From Oceanisphaera marina (GTDB taxonomy: Bacteria; Pseudomonadota; Gammaproteobacteria; Enterobacterales; Aeromonadaceae): a stretch of 64,000 bases of DNA. Below the pieces are notes generated by a model. The model made no database searches, had not been told where the DNA came from, and saw only the letters and a program-made list of their open reading frames with translations. Positions 47,261-55,067 of this stretch are shown here, one piece after another. Location of the stretch: contig NZ_BMKE01000013.1 of the NCBI RefSeq assembly GCF_014643915.1, positions 1 through 64,000 of the forward strand. The letters are read 5' to 3'. The position numbers and the translations under genes are program-made. Each line of letters opens with the position of its first letter. Position 1 is the stretch's first letter.

Positions 47261-47556
47261 TGCACTTATATCGTCAGTTAGTTGAGCTAGATACCCGTTT
47301 ATTTGCCGAGTTGGATAAAGGCGATAACTTTAATGACGAGTACTTTGCTGAGCAACTTACTGCAAGGGCGGCATTACTGGAAAAGGTCATTCACGATGGC
47401 CGCTTAAGTGCGAGTGAAGCGAACGAGTTGATGGCTCGCTCGCGCCAATTAAAAGAGGCCACCGAGCAATTACAGCAACAGCTTGGCGAGCAGCTACAAC
47501 AAATGACCAAAGGTCGCCGCTCGGTGCGAGCTTATCAAACAGTTAAAAAAAACTAG
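47260..47556 (+). CDS. FlaI/FliT-like flagellar chaperone
   Basis: A 98-residue, all-helical, charged protein starting one base into the fliD stop (TAATG). Size, helix content and its place between fliD and fliS match FlaI of Vibrio or FliT of enterics, chaperones linked to FliD. Sequence alone is only weakly diagnostic. Confidence 0.7.
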   Translation: MHLYRQLVELDTRLFAELDKGDNFNDEYFAEQLTARAALLEKVIHDGRLSASEANELMARSRQLKEATEQLQQQLGEQLQQMTKGRRSVRAYQTVKKN

Positions 47557-47566
47557 GAGTAATAGC

Positions 47567-47974
47567 ATGGCAGGACCAATGCGCGGCTCAATGAAAGCCT
47601 ATAAATCTGTGGCGCTAGACAGCCAAAAAACAGAAGCTAGCCCTTATCGCGTAGTACAAATGCTGTTAGCGGGGGCCCTTGAGCGCTTAGCGAAGGCGCG
47701 CGTAGCCATCGAACAAGAAAAGTTCCCTGAGCGTGGCGAGCTGTTAAGTGCCACTTTAATGATAGTGGCTGAACTGCGCATGGCGCTAGATCATGAAGCC
47801 GGTAGCGAGATAGCGGCTAACCTAGATAACTTGTATGAATTTATGATGGGCGAGATAGTACAAGCCAACATTCATGATGATATTGAAAAACTAGAAACCG
47901 TAAGCCGCTTATTGCGCGAAATTAAAGAAGGTTGGGATGCGATTCCTGCCGAGCAACAGCAAGTGCCTGCATAA
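47567..47974 (+). CDS. fliS: Flagellin export chaperone FliS
   Basis: Prevents premature flagellin polymerisation by binding its C-terminal end. The 135-residue chain has the pattern SPYRVVQMLLAGALERLAKAR and helices with AELRMALDHEAGSEIAANLDNLYEFMM. Followed by a strong terminator. Confidence 0.94.
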   Translation: MAGPMRGSMKAYKSVALDSQKTEASPYRVVQMLLAGALERLAKARVAIEQEKFPERGELLSATLMIVAELRMALDHEAGSEIAANLDNLYEFMMGEIVQANIHDDIEKLETVSRLLREIKEGWDAIPAEQQQVPA

Positions 47975-47993
47975 CACCACTGCACATTCAAAT

Positions 47994-48032
47994 AAAAAAG
48001 GACCAGGAGGATAACTCCTGGTCCTTTTTTAT
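47994..48032 (+). terminator. Terminator after fliS
   Basis: AAAAAGGACCAGGAG / CTCCTGGTCCTTTTT, a 15-base stem with a 5-base loop and T-run. It separates the filament block from flrA. Confidence 0.92.
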
Positions 48033-48386
48033 TGCGTATTTTCCACGGTTATCGAAGCCATTCGTTTTGTTTGCGACTTATAGAGGCGGCATTTTTCAAC
48101 CCAGTTGCGCCATAAATTTGCCAGTTGCTTTATTGTTGTATGTTAAATGCGCTGATATTGTGTATTAACAAGGCTGCACTGAGTAAAAAATTGATCTGGA
48201 TCAATTCAAAACCGTTTTGTATCGTTTTGTTGGTCGAGTTATTTTGACGCTTGTGTCAGAATTACGGCAGTTGCTTGTATATCAGCCCCCTTGTGATGTT
48301 ATGCTGTAGCTGCAATGGCATAACAACATGCTGTACCAACACATGTCATGTTTAATAACTAACTGAATTGTAAGGATATAGTTCCT
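48033..48386 (+). other. flrA upstream region
   Basis: A 354-base gap after the fliS terminator. Apart from the FNR-type palindrome it holds no gene or repeat that I can name. A near sigma-54 match at about 48316 has 11 rather than 10 bases between GG and GC and is not counted. The region is A+T-richer than its surroundings. Confidence 0.4.
48191..48204 (+). promoter_or_regulatory. Perfect FNR/Anr-type palindrome upstream of flrA
   Basis: TTGATCTGGATCAA matches the FNR consensus TTGAT-N4-ATCAA exactly. It is 183 bases before the flrA ATG, and both flanking genes point rightwards, so flrA is the only downstream target. No convincing -10/-35 pair was found at the class II spacing. Confidence 0.6.
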
Positions 48387-49841
48387 ATGAGCTTTAACGG
48401 CTGTGTCTTGATTATGGATCACAACCAAGAACGACGCTCTAAGCTTGAAGCCATATTGTCTTTTATGCAGGTAGAGTGGCGTAGTGGTAGCCGAGCTGAA
48501 GATCAAACCTGGTTGCAGAGCCAACCACTTAATTTGACGGTGCTGGCAGGGGATACGGATGCCCCCTTGGCACAATTGCTGGACACATTTCCTCATCATG
48601 CGTTTATCAGTCTTAACGAGACCGGCTGTCAGGCGGGTAATTTGCTGGGCACGCTTGCTTCGCTAACCTACGATGAGCTGACTTCGCTGTTGCTGCAGGC
48701 GCAAAGCTGGCAGCCGGTGCAGATGTCCGATGAACAGGACGGTCATCTTCATGAGCTGCTGATTGGCGAAAGTGCCTCTATGCATGAAGTGAAAAATCTG
48801 ATCCGTCAGGTAGCGAACAAACCTGCCAATGTGTTGCTGCTGGGCGAGTCAGGAACCGGTAAAGAAGTGATCGCCCGTGCCATTCATTTATTGTCGTTGC
48901 AGGCGAAAGGGCCATTCGTACCCATTAACTGTGGTGCCATTCCGGCCGAATTGCTGGAAAGCGAGTTGTTTGGTCATGAAAAGGGCGCGTTTACCGGTGC
49001 CGTAGCGGCGCGTAAGGGCCGCTTTGAGCTGGCCGAAGGTGGCACGTTGTTTTTAGACGAAATTGGTGACATGCCGCTTCCCATGCAGGTGAAGTTGCTG
49101 CGGGTGTTACAAGAGCGTACCTTCGAGCGGGTAGGCGGTACGCGACCGATTACCGCAAAGGTACGAGTGATTGCAGCCACTCACCGTGATTTAGAGCAGA
49201 TGATTTATGAGCAGCGTTTTCGTGAAGACCTGTATTACCGCCTGAATGTGTTTCCTATTGAAGCCCCGGCGCTACGTCAACGCCAGGATGATATTCCGCT
49301 GTTATTGAGCGAGTTAATCAATCGGCACAGGTTGACTCATAATGCTCAATTGTCCTTCTCGCCAGAGGCGGTCGCGTCACTGCAAAAATGGCACTGGCCG
49401 GGGAACGTACGTGAGTTGTCCAATCTGGTTGAGCGCATGTTTATCTTGTGTCCCAACCAGCAGGTGCAGTTATCGGACTTACCCGTCAAATATCGTGCGT
49501 TAACCAATGAACAGTTGGTGGTGCGGCCTTTTGATGAGCTGGACGAGCGGGATGCGCTATCGGCCATGTTTCATGCTGACGACGAACCGGCAGCAGAGAA
49601 TGAGGCTGATTTTTTTGACTTTCAAAGTCTGGATGACGAGCAAGAAGAGGCGGAGTTTATGTCTCCAGCCTTGTCAGCCGAAGGCGTGAATTTGAAGGAA
49701 ATGCTGGCCAATATTGAAATGGACATGATTACTCAGTCGTTGGAAGTGAATGACGGTATCGTTGCCAGAGCCGCCGAGCATCTGGGCATGCGCCGTACTA
49801 CCCTGGTCGAAAAAATGAAGAAGTACTGTATTACCAAGTGA
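48387..49841 (+). CDS. flrA: Flagellar master regulator FlrA (FleQ family)
   Basis: Sigma-54 activator at the top of the polar flagellar hierarchy. The 484-residue chain has an N-terminal FleQ-type receiver without a phospho-acceptor Asp, an AAA+ domain with Walker A GESGTGKE (153-160), the sigma-54 contact loop GAFTGA (200-205) and Walker B LFLDEIGD (221-228), and a C-terminal Fis-type helix-turn-helix (VARAAEHLGMRRTTLVEKMKKY). Homologues bind c-di-GMP, which fits an HD-GYP gene in the same window. Confidence 0.95.
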   Translation: MSFNGCVLIMDHNQERRSKLEAILSFMQVEWRSGSRAEDQTWLQSQPLNLTVLAGDTDAPLAQLLDTFPHHAFISLNETGCQAGNLLGTLASLTYDELTSLLLQAQSWQPVQMSDEQDGHLHELLIGESASMHEVKNLIRQVANKPANVLLLGESGTGKEVIARAIHLLSLQAKGPFVPINCGAIPAELLESELFGHEKGAFTGAVAARKGRFELAEGGTLFLDEIGDMPLPMQVKLLRVLQERTFERVGGTRPITAKVRVIAATHRDLEQMIYEQRFREDLYYRLNVFPIEAPALRQRQDDIPLLLSELINRHRLTHNAQLSFSPEAVASLQKWHWPGNVRELSNLVERMFILCPNQQVQLSDLPVKYRALTNEQLVVRPFDELDERDALSAMFHADDEPAAENEADFFDFQSLDDEQEEAEFMSPALSAEGVNLKEMLANIEMDMITQSLEVNDGIVARAAEHLGMRRTTLVEKMKKYCITK

Positions 49842-50047
49842 TAACGCCCAACATCGGACTAAAACTAATAACTAAAGATCTTTCGCCACGGAATCCACTG
49901 AATCCACTGAAAAATAAGACGAGATAAAAGCGAAAAGTGCCAAAGGGGCTTATTGGTAACAGCAAGCGCTTGAGGCTGCGGTAAGCTTTCCGCTGGAAAA
50001 AAGTAGCGACTGGCGCATGGCACCCAGCCAAACAAAAGGTAGTGTAC

Positions 50048-50141
50048 TTTGTAGGCTGTCGCTTTAGCTGACAGTCCCGTCTCAGCGGGATTTTACATCA
50101 TACTGCTCCGCAGTCCCGCCAGCTAAAGCGGCGGCTACAAA
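50048..50141. repeat. Dispersed palindromic repeat, family A, copy 3
   Basis: Starts TTTGTAGGCTGTCGCTTTAG and ends AGCTAAAGCGGCGGCTACAAA; the outer ends are perfect inverted copies. Internal TCCCGTCTCAGCGGGA and CTGCTCCGCAG correspond to the other two copies. Confidence 0.75.
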
Positions 50142-50168
50142 GGCCGTGTAGCGCTTCGCTGAAACAGC

Positions 50169-50185
50169 TGGCATGGTTATTGAAT
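50169..50185 (+). promoter_or_regulatory. Possible sigma-54 promoter for flrBC
   Basis: TGGCATGGTTATTGAA has the right spacing (GG-N10) but GA instead of GC at -12. In Vibrio flrBC is driven by sigma-54 and FlrA, so a promoter is expected here. Confidence 0.3.
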
Positions 50186-50219
50186 GTTCAGGCTATCACT
50201 CCCTTAGTTTGTCGCTGTT

Positions 50220-51221
50220 ATGCCTGATGATATAACCGCTTTGTCGTCTAATACGCTTAGTATGACGGCCATGGTTAATGCCATGCCCAGTGGTGTGGTG
50301 TGGCTGGATGGTCGAGGTCGAGTCGCCCTGGTGAACCCCGCAGCGCAAAGGTTATTGGGTGAGCCCTTGCAAGGGCTGGCCTGGTCAGTCGTTATTGAGC
50401 GGGTATTTGCACCGCAACCGGACGATGGCTTGCAGGTTTCCCTTAAAGATGGCCGACGTATTCAGTTGGCTATTTCACACATTGAAGGCCAGCCCGGCCA
50501 GTTGATTCAGCTCACTGATATGACGCCCACTCGCGCCTGGGTTGAGCAGCAAAGTCATGCCCAGCGCTTGGCGGCTCTGGGGCAAATGGCGGCGACACTG
50601 GCGCATCAAATACGTACTCCTTTATCTGCTGCCATGCTGTATGGCGCTAACTTGGCGGCTCCTCACCTTAATAACGGCCAGCGTGAACAGTTTCAGCAAC
50701 GTTTGCTGGCGCGATTAAATGATATTGAGCGTCAAATAAGTGACATCTTGTTGTTTGCTCGCCCCGAACAGGCACCGTTGGCAGATAAACTGGATCTCGG
50801 CGCCTTATTGCCAGAATGCGTAGAGGCCGCAGGCCCCATACTGGCGACCAAGGGCGCAAGATTAAGCTTGTCGAACAGCATTAGTGGTTCGGCTTTTGTG
50901 CTGGGCAATAGCCATGCGCTGAAAGGTATTGTGCTTAATTTGCTTGAGAACGCCACTGAAGCCGGGGCGAGCGAGCTTGATCTTATGCTGGTATTGGCAG
51001 CCGATAACGAGATTGAAGTCAGGGTACAGGATAACGGCAAGGGCATGAGCAAAGAGCTGATTAACCAGATATTCACGCCCTTTTTCACCACTCGCAGCCA
51101 GGGAACCGGCCTGGGGCTGGCGGCCGTCATGGCGGTGATGCGAGCGCACCAAGGTCGAGTCACGGTGCAATCAACACTGGGGCAGGGCAGTTGCTTCAGC
51201 CTGTGGTTGCCTTTGGCGTGA
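50220..51221 (+). CDS. flrB: Flagellar sensor kinase FlrB
   Basis: Cytoplasmic histidine kinase that phosphorylates FlrC. The 333-residue chain has a PAS-like domain (about 15-105), a HisKA domain with His129 in TLAHQIRTPLS, and an ATPase domain with NLLENATEAGA, VQDNGKGM and GTGLGLAAV. No membrane helix. The stop codon lies inside the first unit of a heptad tract. Confidence 0.94.
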   Translation: MPDDITALSSNTLSMTAMVNAMPSGVVWLDGRGRVALVNPAAQRLLGEPLQGLAWSVVIERVFAPQPDDGLQVSLKDGRRIQLAISHIEGQPGQLIQLTDMTPTRAWVEQQSHAQRLAALGQMAATLAHQIRTPLSAAMLYGANLAAPHLNNGQREQFQQRLLARLNDIERQISDILLFARPEQAPLADKLDLGALLPECVEAAGPILATKGARLSLSNSISGSAFVLGNSHALKGIVLNLLENATEAGASELDLMLVLAADNEIEVRVQDNGKGMSKELINQIFTPFFTTRSQGTGLGLAAVMAVMRAHQGRVTVQSTLGQGSCFSLWLPLA

Positions 51222-51259
51222 AGAGCAAAGAGTAAAGAGCAAAGAGTAAAGGGTGAAGA
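51218..51259. repeat. Heptad arm, left, flrB-flrC gap (6 units)
   Basis: Six units alternating GTGAAGA, GCAAAGA and GTAAAGA/G. The first unit contains the flrB stop codon. Matched by inverted arms at 51323 and 51375. Confidence 0.75.
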
Positions 51260-51322
51260 GGACGTTATGGAAAAGATTACACATAATGCTCTGCACCTAA
51301 AGCGTCGGTATATCGGCTTGTC

Positions 51323-51350
51323 CGCTTTACACATTACTTATCACGCTTCA
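51323..51350. repeat. Heptad tract, inner right arm, flrB-flrC gap
   Basis: Four units CGCTTTA, CACATTA, CTTATCA, CGCTTCA; on the other strand these read as TGAAGCG/TAAAGCG-like units, i.e. the same family in inverse orientation. Confidence 0.6.
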
Positions 51351-51374
51351 CTGGACTTGGGTGTTATTTCGTTC

Positions 51375-51402
51375 TCTTCACTATTTACACTTCACCCTTT
51401 AC
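51375..51402. repeat. Heptad arm, outer right, flrB-flrC gap
   Basis: Four units TCTTCAC, TATTTAC, ACTTCAC, CCTTTAC, the inverse of GTGAAGA/GTAAATA-type units. It ends six bases before the flrC Shine-Dalgarno (AAGGAGG). Confidence 0.75.
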
Positions 51403-51422
51403 ACATATAAGGAGGCGTGTTC

Positions 51423-52850
51423 ATGACTCATGATGACCAGCCCGATGTGGTTGATATATTGATCGTCGAAGACGATGCGGGGTTACAGCAGGCGCTGCAA
51501 GATACGCTTTTGCTGGCGGGTTTTTCGTGCGCGGTCGTCGACAGTGCCGAGGCAGCCATTCTTTGGTTTCAACGTGATGGGTTACAGCAACATGCCGCCA
51601 AGTTGGTGATTACCGATATGCAAATGGCGGGTATGGATGGCCTGGGGCTGCTGGAGTGGATTAACCGCCGCATTCCCGGTTTATCCGTGCTGGTGATCAC
51701 CGCTTATGCCCAGGTGTCGGGGGCGGTCGCGGCCATTCGTGCCGGGGCGGTGGATTATCTGGCCAAGCCCTTTACGCCCGACGCCTTGCTGGCGGTGGTG
51801 TCGCGTTATGTCGCTCAGCCAAGCGAACATAATGGCGATCCTGTGGTGGGCGATGCCAGCAGTATTCAGCTATTGCAGCTGGCAGGCAGAGTCGCCGAGT
51901 CGGAGGCAAGTGTGATGATCAGCGGCCCCAGCGGCACCGGCAAAGAGGTGCTGGCGCGCTTTATTCATCAAAAATCCAATCGTGCCAACGCCGCCTTTGT
52001 GGCCATCAACTGTGCCGCCATTCCCGATAACATGCTGGAAGCCACCTTGTTTGGCTATGAAAAAGGCGCCTTTACCGGCGCGGTGCAGGCCAACCCCGGC
52101 AAGTTCGAGCAGGCCAACGGGGGTACCCTGCTGCTGGATGAAATTACCGAAATGGACTTAAATCTGCAGGCCAAGCTGCTGCGGGTGTTGCAAGAGCGGG
52201 AAGTTGAACGACTGGGCGGCCGAAAAACCATTGCTCTGGATGTGCGGGTGCTGGCCACCAGTAACCGGGATTTGCGCCAGGCCGTGTGCGAAGGGCGCTT
52301 TAGAGAAGACCTGTTTTATCGGTTAAATGTATTTCCATTGCATTGGCCGGCGTTGGCCGAGCGCCCCGGAGACATCATTCCCCTGGCAGAATATTTATTG
52401 CAACGCCATGGCAAAGAGTTGGCCCGTGGCAAGCTTACCTTGAGCGAGCAAGCCAAAACCAGACTGCAAGCCTGGCATTGGCCGGGTAACGTGCGTGAAC
52501 TGGGTAACGTGATACAACGCGCCCTTATTCTGGCCCAGAGCCATGAAATTACCGCCGCAGATATTTTGCTGGATGAGCTGCCATTATCAACCTGCGTCAC
52601 CACAGCCAAGCCTCAAATTGCACCAGTTGGTGAACTTGGCAAGGGTAATAACAAGGACGTTGTGACTGATACCGAAGAGTCTCATACTGATTTAGGTCGG
52701 GAACTCGTCAGCCAAGAGCAGCAAATTATTTTGCAGGCGCTGCAAACTCACGCCGGCAGCCGCCAGCAAGTGGCCGAAAAACTGGGCATCAGTCCACGCA
52801 CCCTGCGCTATAAGCTGGCACGCATGCGCGAAGCAGGGATGGAAGTGTAA
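51423..52850 (+). CDS. flrC: Flagellar sigma-54 response regulator FlrC
   Basis: Activates sigma-54 class III genes when phosphorylated by FlrB. The 475-residue chain has a receiver (phospho-acceptor Asp65 in LVITDMQM), AAA+ domain with Walker A GPSGTGKE (168-175) and GAFTGA (215-220), and a C-terminal Fis-type helix-turn-helix (RQQVAEKLGISPRTLRYKLARM). ATG at 51423 is chosen over GTG at 51417 because AAGGAGG is then seven bases away. Confidence 0.95.
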   Translation: MTHDDQPDVVDILIVEDDAGLQQALQDTLLLAGFSCAVVDSAEAAILWFQRDGLQQHAAKLVITDMQMAGMDGLGLLEWINRRIPGLSVLVITAYAQVSGAVAAIRAGAVDYLAKPFTPDALLAVVSRYVAQPSEHNGDPVVGDASSIQLLQLAGRVAESEASVMISGPSGTGKEVLARFIHQKSNRANAAFVAINCAAIPDNMLEATLFGYEKGAFTGAVQANPGKFEQANGGTLLLDEITEMDLNLQAKLLRVLQEREVERLGGRKTIALDVRVLATSNRDLRQAVCEGRFREDLFYRLNVFPLHWPALAERPGDIIPLAEYLLQRHGKELARGKLTLSEQAKTRLQAWHWPGNVRELGNVIQRALILAQSHEITAADILLDELPLSTCVTTAKPQIAPVGELGKGNNKDVVTDTEESHTDLGRELVSQEQQIILQALQTHAGSRQQVAEKLGISPRTLRYKLARMREAGMEV

Positions 52851-52854
52851 ACAC

Positions 52855-52889
52855 AGCGACCAGCTTTAAGCTGTCAGCGGTCAGATAAC
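52855..52889. repeat. Degenerate heptad tract, 5 units, after flrC
   Basis: Five units beginning AGC (AGCGACC, AGCTTTA, AGCTGTC, AGCGGTC) or AGATAAC, starting five bases after the flrC stop. Same unit type as the left arm in the fliJ-fliK gap. Confidence 0.6.
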
Positions 52890-52980
52890 ACAAGTACCGA
52901 GCTCGGCCCCTACTTACAGCGTCTGACGTAAAGCATACGGCTTTTCCTGTACTGTGTTTTTAGGGCCTTTGTATATATAC

Positions 52981-52996
52981 TGGCCCGCGGTTTGCA
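52981..52996 (+). promoter_or_regulatory. Sigma-54 promoter for fliE operon
   Basis: TGGCCCGCGGTTTGCA: GG-N10-GC with a good TTGCA. About 40 bases upstream of the fliE ATG. It would drive fliEFGHIJ. Confidence 0.85.
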
Positions 52997-53034
52997 TTAA
53001 CTCATTATCTTCTTCAATTCAGGAGCCTTCGACT

Positions 53035-53349
53035 ATGGATATTAATGCCTCGGCCTTATTATCAGAAATGCAGGCAATAAAAAGCGAGCTGCAACCGTTG
53101 GCACCGGTCAACAATCTGGTACCGCAACAGGACTTTTCTGCGGTGTTAACCAAGGCGGTGAACAACGTGAACAGCCTACAACAAACTACAGGTGACTTGC
53201 GTAATCGCTTTGAAATGGGTGATGAGTCCGTAAGCCTGGAATCGGTGATGATTGCCGGCCAAAAATCGAGTATCGCCTTCGATGCCACGGTACAGGTGCG
53301 TAACAAGGTTGTTGATGCCTATAAAACCATTATGAATATGCCGGTATGA
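53035..53349 (+). CDS. fliE: Flagellar MS-ring/rod adaptor FliE
   Basis: Joins the MS ring to the rod. The 104-residue chain has the family C-terminus (FDATVQVRNKVVDAYKTIMNMPV) and the central DESVSLESVMIAGQKSSIAF. ATG at 53035 with AGGAG upstream; the longer frame to 52954 would overlap the promoter. Confidence 0.94.
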   Translation: MDINASALLSEMQAIKSELQPLAPVNNLVPQQDFSAVLTKAVNNVNSLQQTTGDLRNRFEMGDESVSLESVMIAGQKSSIAFDATVQVRNKVVDAYKTIMNMPV

Positions 53350-53360
53350 GGATGTAATTG

Positions 53361-55067
53361 GTGGCTGATAATCAGTTGGTAAATGCCGACAAATCTGCAC
53401 TTGCCACCAGCGAGGCCAACTCACTGGAGGCAGAAGAGCAAAAAAGCACGCCTCTTGCCTTGTTGGGCAACACCGACATCTTGCGTCAGGTTATTATTGT
53501 GTTGGCGCTGGCTATTTGTCTGGCGCTGGCGGTATTTCTGTTGCTGTGGGGCAAAGAGCCCGAAATGCGCCCGTTGGGCGTGTACAGCAACCAAGAGCTG
53601 ATAGAAACGCTCGATTTTTTAGACGCACAAAAAGTGGATTATCAAATTGATGGCAGCACAGTGCTGGTGCGTGCCGATCAGTTTTCTGACATTCAGTTGA
53701 ACCTGCGCCGCTCTGGCCTTGATCAGGCTCCGCCCCAAGGCGATTCCATCCTGTTGTCCGACCCCGGTTTTGGCATCAGCCAGCGTCTGGAGCGCGAGCG
53801 ACTTAATTTGAGTCGCGAACGACAACTGGCCCGGGTGATAGAGCAATATAACAGCGTGGCCCAGGCTCAGGTATTGCTGGCCATTCCCCGTGAAAATGTC
53901 TTTGTGCGTGATAAACGCCAGCCCAGTGCCACCGTATTGTTAAACCTGCGCCGCAACAGTACCTTACGCCAGGAAGAAGTAGACGCCATTGTTGATACGG
54001 TCGCCTCTGCCGTGCCCGAAATGACTCCGGATAAAGTCACGGTGACCGACCAGAACGGTCGCTTGCTGAACTCCGGATCTCAAGACCCTTTATCGGCCCG
54101 TACCCGTCGAGAATTTGAACTGCAACAAAAGCAGGAACGAGAGTACCGGCAAAAAATTGACGCTATTTTAAGCCCGGTACTGGGATTGGGTAACTACACC
54201 GCCGAAGTGGACGTACGGCTCGACTTTACCCGTAAAGAACAAACCGTTAAAACCTACAACCCCGACTTGCCCGCGGTGAGATCGGAAATGGTCATGGAAG
54301 ACAATACCTCGGGCCTGGGTGCGCTGGGTATTCCGGGTGCCTTGACCAATCAGCCGCCGGCGGAATCGGATATTCCGGAAGACGCCGCGGGCCTGGCGCA
54401 AGAGCAGCGCCGTAATGAACGCTCACGCAAAGAAGCGACCCGTAATTTCGAGCTCGACACCACCATCAGCCACAGCCAGAGTGCTACCGGTGATATTCGT
54501 CGTTTAACCGTGTCGGTGGCGGTGGACCATAAAACCATTACCAATGAAGACGGCACCACAGAGCGGGTGGCGCTGAATCAGGAAGAGCTGACCCGTATCG
54601 ACCGTTTGCTGCGCGGTGGCCTGGGCTTTGATATCAGCCGCGGCGATGCCATAGAGGTGGTGGCCGTGCCCTTTAACCGGCCGGTGCTGGATGACATTGG
54701 CGGCGTCCCGTTTTATGAAAAAGCGTGGTTTTTACATCTGCTGCGCATTTTGGGCGCGGTGGCAGTACTTATCGTGCTGTTGCTTACATTGGTAAGGCCC
54801 ATGGTCAAGCGCCTGCTGGGCACCGAGGCGTTGCCGGATAACGTCGATCTGGACGGCCAAAATGCCTTGATGGGCAGTGACGATCTGACTTTGCTGGCCC
54901 AGCAAGCCGAGCAGGATGAAGGCATGTTCGGTATTCGCGAAGGGCGCTTGCAATTGCCCGACCTGAATAAAGATGAAGATGTGCTGTCGGCTATTCGAGC
55001 CCTGGTGGCCAATGAGCCAGATTTGGCCGCACAGGTAGTAAGAGACTGGGTGAAAGCCGATGAGTGA
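53361..55067 (+). CDS. fliF: Flagellar MS-ring protein FliF
   Basis: Inner-membrane base of the flagellum. The 568-residue chain has two transmembrane helices (about 38-58 and 450-470), the N-terminal RBM1/RBM2 domains (LSDPGFGISQRLERERLNLSRERQLARVIEQ) and a C-terminal acidic tail that binds FliG. GTG at 53361 is preferred over the adjoining TTG at 53358, since GAGGA is eight bases upstream. It overlaps fliG by eight bases. Confidence 0.95.
   Translation: MADNQLVNADKSALATSEANSLEAEEQKSTPLALLGNTDILRQVIIVLALAICLALAVFLLLWGKEPEMRPLGVYSNQELIETLDFLDAQKVDYQIDGSTVLVRADQFSDIQLNLRRSGLDQAPPQGDSILLSDPGFGISQRLERERLNLSRERQLARVIEQYNSVAQAQVLLAIPRENVFVRDKRQPSATVLLNLRRNSTLRQEEVDAIVDTVASAVPEMTPDKVTVTDQNGRLLNSGSQDPLSARTRREFELQQKQEREYRQKIDAILSPVLGLGNYTAEVDVRLDFTRKEQTVKTYNPDLPAVRSEMVMEDNTSGLGALGIPGALTNQPPAESDIPEDAAGLAQEQRRNERSRKEATRNFELDTTISHSQSATGDIRRLTVSVAVDHKTITNEDGTTERVALNQEELTRIDRLLRGGLGFDISRGDAIEVVAVPFNRPVLDDIGGVPFYEKAWFLHLLRILGAVAVLIVLLLTLVRPMVKRLLGTEALPDNVDLDGQNALMGSDDLTLLAQQAEQDEGMFGIREGRLQLPDLNKDEDVLSAIRALVANEPDLAAQVVRDWVKADE

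Larger units (their letters stand above)
49842..50219 (+). other. Gap between flrA and flrB
   Basis: Contains a 9-base direct repeat (GAATCCACT twice, around 49891), a family A palindromic repeat (50048-50141) and a weak sigma-54-like site (50169). No intrinsic terminator with a U-run is apparent and no gene is supported here. Confidence 0.5.

Noticed and set aside
48314-48331. Sigma-54-like site (TGGCATAACAACATGCT) before flrA
   Set aside because: Eleven bases separate GG from GC; the strict spacing is ten.
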